Assembly: GCA_964059195.1 (NCBI GenBank)
Contig: CAXKWD010000004.1
Coordinates: 120,438,043-120,502,042, forward strand
Reading direction: 5' to 3'
Length of the DNA stretch: 64,000 nt
DNA from: Ectobius pallidus
Lineage: Eukaryota; Arthropoda; Insecta; Blattodea; Ectobiidae
The notes beneath the pieces are model-generated. The model searched no databases, was not told the DNA's origin, and saw nothing but the letters and a program-made list of their open reading frames with translations. Of this stretch, positions 57,823 to 64,000 are shown piece by piece. How positions within the stretch are numbered: position 1 is the first letter of the stretch; the number at the start of each line of letters is the position of its first letter. Both the position numbers and the translations under genes were made by a program.

Positions 57823-58273
57823 TAGGGATGGGTCCTCGATACTTTCGATACATCGATAATCTCGATACTTGCATGGTATCGGCATCGAACGATACTTCAG
57901 AAAACTAGCTCGATACTTTTTCGATACTTTTGTAATTCTGCAATTAAGTGAGAATGCTAGTATTTTTAAACAAAAACTTGTAAGTGGACTGTTTAAAAAA
58001 CTAATTTTAGCTTTAATGTAAAGTTTAAAAATAGTTATAGGCTACTGATGATATTAAATTTTGTCGCATTAAATATGCAGACTTAATTAATTTAGTTGGT
58101 ATTACACAGTTCTCTCAAATTTTAATTTTTAATGTACCTATTTATTGAAACTGGAAATGTTGAAGGTATCGAGTATCGAAGTATCGAGTATCGAGGAAAT
58201 AATCATGTATCGGTATCGAGTATCGAGTATCGAGTATCGAGTATCGAGAAAATCTGGTATCGACCCATCCCTA
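57823..58273. mobile_element. hAT MITE, 451 bp, GTATCGA-rich ends
   Basis: The ends TAGGGATGGGTC and GACCCATCCCTA are inverted. The 8-bp TSD 'ataaaaac'/'ataataac' matches at 7 of 8 (57815-57822 and 58274-58281). The subterminal regions are iterated 'tcgatac'/'gtatcga' words, becoming a clean 'gtatcgagtatcga' minisatellite at 58165-58250. It lies 55 bp past the Copia 3' LTR. Confidence 0.92.
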
Positions 58274-58547
58274 ATAATAACCCTCATAACAATAATAAAT
58301 TCAACAATAATTTCTTTACATTTCATTTTGGACAAAGAGCTTTCTCTTGAAAGATAATGGAGATGGTGGCTCGACGACCACTATACAAAAAAGTCTGCCC
58401 AAATAAAAAATACTGCTCTTAATACAAAATAATATAATTATTTGACATTCTCTTCATTTAAATTGACCGTTATAATGAAGAGAATGTCGTTACCACATCA
58501 TGTCCTCGAAAAATACATAACTCAAATAAAATCGGATTAATGCACTC

Positions 58548-59292
58548 TCGTAACTTTATTAAATGCCAGTATGAGATTGTGTGGGGGACGAAAAAATGTC
58601 TGTCTGTCTGTCTATCTGTGTGTCTGTACGCGCCATAACTCAAATCTGCTTTTTCGGATTTTCATGAAACTTGGAAAACACATTTATAATGTCCATGGGA
58701 AGAACCCTATTGATATTGAACCAAATCGGTTCACCGCTACCGGAGTAATGCCCAATTTAGTGCCTATTTCCATAGATTATATTAGAAAGACGCCATAACT
58801 CAAATACGCTGTATCGGATTTCCATGAAACTTGGTATACGCATTTACGACGTCCATGAGAAGTACCCTATTGAATTTGAACCTAATCTGTTGACCGATAC
58901 TGGAGTAAAACCCAATTTAGTGTCTATTTTAAAGGCGTGATAACTCAAATACGCTTTATCGGATTTTTATGAAACTTCTTATACGCATTTAAAATGTCCA
59001 TGGGAAGACGTCTATTGTTTTACTGTGATCTTATAAGGCTTTGAAAATTAAAATACAGTTAGCTATGACAAATAACACTATTGCTTTACATGCGCTTATC
59101 CAACTAGACCCTTAAACTGGCCCAGGTGCTCGAGATGGTAACGTCTTGCCCTCACATTCTGGAGTTCCATGGTTCAAATCCCGAAACCGCCATATTTGAC
59201 TTTCTTTTGTATTCAGCATATCATAATTGCAATCATAACTGATTAAACAAAAACACACTGGCACTTTGTTACATCGGTTTACCTGATTTTAT
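58548..59292 (+). mobile_element. Composite element X, copy 2 (opposite orientation)
   Basis: Starts 'ttaaatgccagtatgagatt' with a (GTCT)n tract (58598-58625). Three iterons follow ('ttcatgaaacttgg' with 'taatgtccatgggaagaa'). Then comes a tRNA-like block (59117-59192) with B box 'ggttcaaatcc', and the end is 'actggcactttgtta' plus 'ggtttacctgatttta'. Same order as copy 1, reversed. Confidence 0.78.
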
Positions 59293-60105
59293 TTATCCTA
59301 AGCATGGGCAATACATCTTTCTCACTTCACATTTTGATATAGAATAATAGGCCGTATTGTAAAGAGTGCACATTCAGTTGTTTCAACCACATGCGAAGCT
59401 TTGTTTGCCAGGGAAAACTTGGGTTTCTACAAACAGTGGGTTGTTTATAACTATCCTTCATGGAATTTTTCGAAAAATATTTCAAACAAAAACTTTTGCT
59501 CTTAGTATAGGCACTTTATGTACAAAATTTAAACAAAATCGTTAGAGCCGTTTTCGAGAAAGTCGCGAAAAGGAATTTTCTTATTGTAAAGTGCCATTAA
59601 ATATCAGAGAAAGTCATCGACAATCTTTTTATCACATCCTCAAAGAATACATAATCCAAATAAAAAATCTGGTTTTCGTACGATTTTCCATTCAAGGGCT
59701 AGATTGTTCACAGACACACAGACATGATTCTCAAAATAACATTTTTGGATTCCGGGAACCTCAAAATGCGCACTTAAGTCAAAAACTCACATTCGAATTT
59801 CGGGGTCGAACAATGCTTCCTTTACCTGCAGCACCAATGGTAAAGACAGAGGAAGTAAAAACGAATACACCAGTGTTGTGGGCAAACGATTACTGAAGCT
59901 GTTAAGTAGCTAATAAAAATTGTTTATAGAAAATTAGGGACGAAAGAAAGATATAAACAAGCACAAAAATGGTTAATGAGTAAAGGCATGTGAGGATCAA
60001 ACCAATACAAATTCATGACGCATTGATCTTTGGATGCTGATTAAAATGCTATGAGAGCAAAATTAGCCCCAAAGGTTTGATTAATTAATACACTCAATAA
60101 ACATT
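59293..60105. other. No gene recognised
   Basis: A block near 59450-59590 ('aaaatcgttagagccgtttt') resembles the style of the iteron sequences, but I cannot group it firmly. The 101-codon frame at 59591-59896 has no domain I recognise. Confidence 0.4.
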
Positions 60106-60106
60106 C

Positions 60107-60110
<4 letters not shown>

Positions 60111-60165
<55 letters not shown>

Positions 60166-60173
60166 ATTACTAT

Positions 60174-60204
<31 letters not shown>
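60111..60204. repeat. (ATT)n then (ACT)n microsatellite
   Basis: About 18 ATT units turning into about 12 ACT units. Confidence 0.95.
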
Positions 60205-60205
<1 letters not shown>

Positions 60206-61439
60206 AGCAGCTGGGATGTACATCCCTGTAATGTAAATCCAAAGGATAGCGTTCTAAATTGTTTTGTCAGTCTGAATTAATCCAGATTTGAACTACTTAT
60301 CTGTAACATAGGTGCCTTGTCCGCTAGACCGTACGAACTCTATGTAGGCCTACAGGTAGGGGGGAGAAAAGCAGACCGACTCTTGTAACTGATTTCAGAG
60401 CCTTGTGATACGTAAATAAATGTAAGAGATGTAACGGAAATATTCGTTTTCACAAGCAATGCAATTATGTGAAATTAGTTCTCAATTCAATTATTTTACC
60501 AGCTTGGGCTGGTAATGGGCTAAGTCAATAGTCAACACTAGAACAAATTTCAGTACATTCCCTGCTATCCTGTGAATGCCGCTAGGCATGCGCAGTGGCT
60601 CATATCGGCAACATAAATATTTTACTTGGTCCGCTTTTTTTTCCTACGTGTACACATATTATTATTGTTAATCGCATTAAGAAATATTTTATTACACCCT
60701 CTGCTGCTGGACACTCTTTAGGTAGCAGGCAATGTAAGGGCTATTCAGAGTTCTTTACTGCAATCGATTTGATGGAGCACAAACTTTATCAGTGGGTTTA
60801 ATCAACAGCAAATTGCTTGTCTAGGGTTATTTACTTGGTATTGGAAGCAGAACGCTGTGTGAGTTTTCTGATGCTGAGTGCGATAATGGTTTGATCCAAT
60901 AAGAGCCTAGGGAATTTTTATAGCACACCCTGAAATGTAGTGGAAGCAAGAGAAGAGATGAGGAAATAAAAACCGAATGGTAGGTTAACTCGTATGCTGT
61001 AGCATCAACAGAATATTTTTATCCTATAGAATTCCATTCCCCCAAAGATTTAGAAGAGAATGAGTTGATTAAGAAGTTGTTAATGATTTTACCATCGTGT
61101 TGATTAGCCCTACGTCGAAGATGAAAGGAGTAAGAGTAATAAATATGGCCAGTAACAGCAATGACAAGGAATTTGACATATATAGTCATAGGTAATATAA
61201 TTGGAAGTCCGGATTTTATTGATACATTCATAAATAACCTCATTGCAGAATCAAGCATGTAATGAATAATTAAAACTCCAAAAATTAATCAAAACACAAC
61301 GCTATTTGCGTCATTGTAAGCGAGAATGCTATATTCGATGGCGAGACAAATATTTTAACGATGGTGACGTTACGTGCGGTTATTAATAACGTTTTACGTA
61401 ATGGAAATCAGCTGGTTTATACGAAAGAAGTGCACGAAT
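60205..61439. other. No gene recognised
   Basis: A tRNA-like remnant may lie at about 60295-60345. Otherwise nothing supported. Confidence 0.45.
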
Positions 61440-61505
61440 GTGTGTAGATGTGATTGGCTGAAATTCCACTTATTCTTATGTTAGGTTTATCACTGATTCA
61501 TGAGC
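61440..61505. repeat. Family D fragment
   Basis: 'gattggctgaaattccactt' and 'cactgattcatgagc' match the 5170-5230 part of family D. Confidence 0.5.
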
Positions 61506-61832
61506 TTAATATTCAGTCAATTAAACCACAATACAATTCTATGGTCATATTTTTATGAAAAAAAAAGAAGAAATATTAATGGGAGAGTTTTCAATAAATT
61601 TAGGCTTATTCACTTACCCACGAATAGAGTAAAATCACTGTAAGGTCTGAATCAGACGAGTGACTTGAAATATAATTAACTGTATAAATTGTTATAAGTA
61701 CCGGTACGTTTCAGAATTGAATTCAAGTTACATGAACTATTTCTGTAACCATTTGTGACTAGATACAGAGAATATATGTATAATAGCAATTAAGATCTTT
61801 ATATTGTGTTGGGCACTAGAGGCGTGCCCAGA

Positions 61833-62752
61833 AATAAAATAAAATCAGGTAAACTGATATAACAAAGTGCCAGTATGTTTTTGTTGAATCAATTATAATT
61901 GCAATTATGATATGCAGAAAATAAGTTTTTCGAATCAGATTAAAATCGACCAGCGTCAGCAGAACTACAGATTTGTGATACCTTGACAATCGCGCACACA
62001 CATAAAAATAAAAAATAAATAAAAATAAATCCACGTCAAATGGGCCGGTTCCGGGATTTGATCCGGGGACCTCCAGAATACGAGTCCAAGACGTTACCAT
62101 TTGGCCAACTCAGTCAGTTTGACGGAGTTGTTTGTTAAGCATATGTGAAGGAATAGTGTTACCTGTCAAATTATACCGGTAGACAAATATAAAAAAACAT
62201 GTGACTTTTAATTAGTCGATACTCTGGTACCGGTCAACCGATTAGGTCCAAAGTTAATAGGCTTCTTGCCATGGACGTTATGAATGCGTATACCAACTTT
62301 CATGAAAATCCGATAAAGCATATTTGAGTTATGGGGCCTTTTGTTATATAATACCATAAAAATGTACTAAATAGGGCATTATTCCGGTACCGGACAACCG
62401 ATTTCGTCCAATATCAACAGACGTCTTTCCATGGACTTTATAAATGAGTATACCAAGTTTCATGAAAATCCGATAAAGCGTACTTGAGTTATGGCGCTTT
62501 CAAATAAAATCACTAAATTGGGTTTGACTCCGCTACCGGTGAACCGATTTGGTTCAATATCAAAAGGATTCTTCCCATGGACATTATAAATGCGTATACC
62601 AAGTTTCATGAAAATCCGATAAAGCGTATTTGAGTTATGGCACGTACAGACACACGGACAGACAGACAGACAGTCAGACAAACAGACGGACAGACATTTT
62701 TCTGTCCCCCACACATAATCTCATAAAGTACCATACTGGCACTTAATAACCA
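61833..62752 (-). mobile_element. Composite element X, copy 3
   Basis: Low end 'aaatcaggtaaactgatata' with 'aagtgccagtatg', high end 'catactggcacttaataac'. It holds the tRNA-like block (about 62040-62115), about three and a half iterons and a (GACA)n tract (62650-62692). No intact gene. Confidence 0.78.
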
Positions 62753-62834
62753 ATAGTGAACATACAAGTCTTCTCTCCCCACTTAATTCTACAGAGTGGA
62801 AGTAGTGAACTGTGCTGATTCGGGACAGCAAATA

Positions 62835-64000
62835 TATTAAAATAAAATCAGGTAAACTGATATAACAAAGTGCCAGTATGTTTTTTGTTGAATCAATTAT
62901 AATTGCAATTATGGTATGCAGAAATAGTATATAGCGATACAAGTGCCGTAAGGCATGATTACGGATCGAGGAAATGGTTTGAAAACACGAGGCGCTTGCG
63001 CTGAGTGTTTTCAATTTTTCGAGTTTCGTAATGCGCTTATGGCACGTGTATTGCATGCTATTTTTTGCACGATGATTATTTATATCAATTTAATTATATT
63101 AATTGTGATATTACCTGAAAATATTATGTGTATACATTCTTGAAGATAGATGTTTATTTCAGAAAGTGATTCGCATGTGTTTGTTGTTATGGGAACCGAA
63201 TATTTGTCCTGGGGGCCTTGTTCATAAAGGTATGTATTATGAAGTGTATCGTAATGAATTATGACGTGGCGCAAGCACCGTAAGTAATTTAACCTCATCG
63301 CAACGCCCTTAGCAACAAGATTGTGTGGGAATGTCAACTTACGATCCACGGCAACAACGTTCGTAAGTACCACTAATTAGTTAAGGAGTGCAAAAATAAG
63401 TTTTTCTAATCAGATTAAAATCGACCAGCGTCAGCAGAACTACAGATTTGTGATACCTTGACAATCGCGCACTCACATAAAAATAAAAAATAAAATAAAA
63501 ACATCCATGTCAAATCGGCCGGCTCCGGGATTTTATCCGGGGACCTTCAGAATACGAGTCCAAGGCGTTACCATTTGGCCAACTCAGTCAGTTTCACGGT
63601 GTCGTTTGATAAGCATATGTGAAGGAATAGTGTTAACTGTCAAATTATACCGGTAGACAAAAATTAAAAAAAACATGTGACCTTTAATTAGTCGTTACTC
63701 TGGTACCGGTCAACCGATTAGCTCCAAAATTAATTGGCTTCTTGCCATGGGCGTTATAAATGCGTATAATAACTTTCATGAAAATCCGATAAAGCATATT
63801 TGAGTTATGGGGCCTTTTGTTATATAATACCATAAAAATGCACTAAATTTGGCATTATTCCGGTACCGGCCAACCGGTTTCGTCGAATACCAACAGACGT
63901 CTTCCCATGGACTTTATAAATGTGTATACCAAGTTTCATGACAATCCGATAAAGCGTATTTGAGTTATGGCGCTTTTAAATAAAAACACAAAATTGGGTT
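62835..64000 (-). mobile_element. Composite element X, copy 4, cut by window end
   Basis: Repeats the low-end sequence of copy 3 closely, carries a 467-bp insertion (62927-63393), then the tRNA-like block (about 63515-63595) and the first two iterons. The other end lies beyond the window. Confidence 0.78.
62927..63393. mobile_element. Insertion of unknown type in element X copy 4
   Basis: Comparison with copy 3 shows continuous sequence where copy 4 has 467 extra bases. AAATA lies on both sides (62922-62926 and 63394-63398), consistent with a short TSD. It has no clear inverted ends and no recognised coding. Confidence 0.6.

Overview
The window reads as a stretch of a large, repeat-rich animal genome, most likely an insect. 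A cockroach or termite (Blattodea) is my best guess, but only an inference. The reasons are spliceosomal intron borders, many tRNA-derived SINEs, very many hAT and PIF/Harbinger DNA transposons, a Copia element with an internal initiator-Met-tRNA type primer site, and an abundant AGGCCTA motif. There is no bacterial-style gene organisation. Nearly all open frames here are chance frames or pieces of transposons.

Host gene content: one convincing exon (16002-16180, + strand) encodes part of a thrombospondin-N-terminal / laminin-G-like domain and is flanked by good acceptor and donor sites. Much of the surrounding sequence is therefore probably intron of that gene. I could not find its neighbouring exons.

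Layout. 1-5.8 kb: sparse, with a 46-bp palindromic repeat array (3984-4170), an unclassified dispersed repeat and a SINE. 5.8-8.4 kb: two hAT elements, each with a perfect 8-bp target-site duplication (TSD). 9.5 kb: a LINE C-terminal remnant. 13-19.8 kb: SINEs, the host exon and unclassified repeats. 20.8-25.9 kb: a 5.1-kb hAT-type element with a perfect TSD that carries a smaller hAT MITE, a SINE, a microsatellite, a GTTAC-rich array and a 15-unit, ~147-bp satellite. 26.2-26.9 kb: a broken hAT (ZBED/GTF2IRD2-like) transposase. 29.5-33.3 kb: a Harbinger-like MITE, a pogo/Tigger-like MITE inside a TA microsatellite, a composite iteron element (called X here) and tRNA-like elements with inverted ends. 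35.6-48.3 kb: paired SINE copies, a 5.5-kb Harbinger element with nested insertions, a second 1.5-kb Harbinger element, a second hAT transposase fragment and more SINEs. 50-55 kb: a foldback element and a 3.15-kb Harbinger element with a nested 260-bp MITE and a SINE. 55.1-57.8 kb: a young, internally deleted Copia LTR retrotransposon with a 706-codon open frame. 57.8-64 kb: a hAT MITE and three more copies of element X, the last cut by the window end.

Many insertions are resolved to the base by matching TSDs, so nesting order can be read directly. hAT MITEs lie inside a Harbinger transposase, a MITE lies inside a Harbinger inverted repeat, a SINE interrupts a Harbinger transposase, and a pogo-like MITE lies inside a TA tract. 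I found no cooperating gene system. The interest lies in the mobile-element architecture: the deleted Copia, the satellite-bearing hAT, composite element X, and the tRNA-like elements with terminal inverted repeats.
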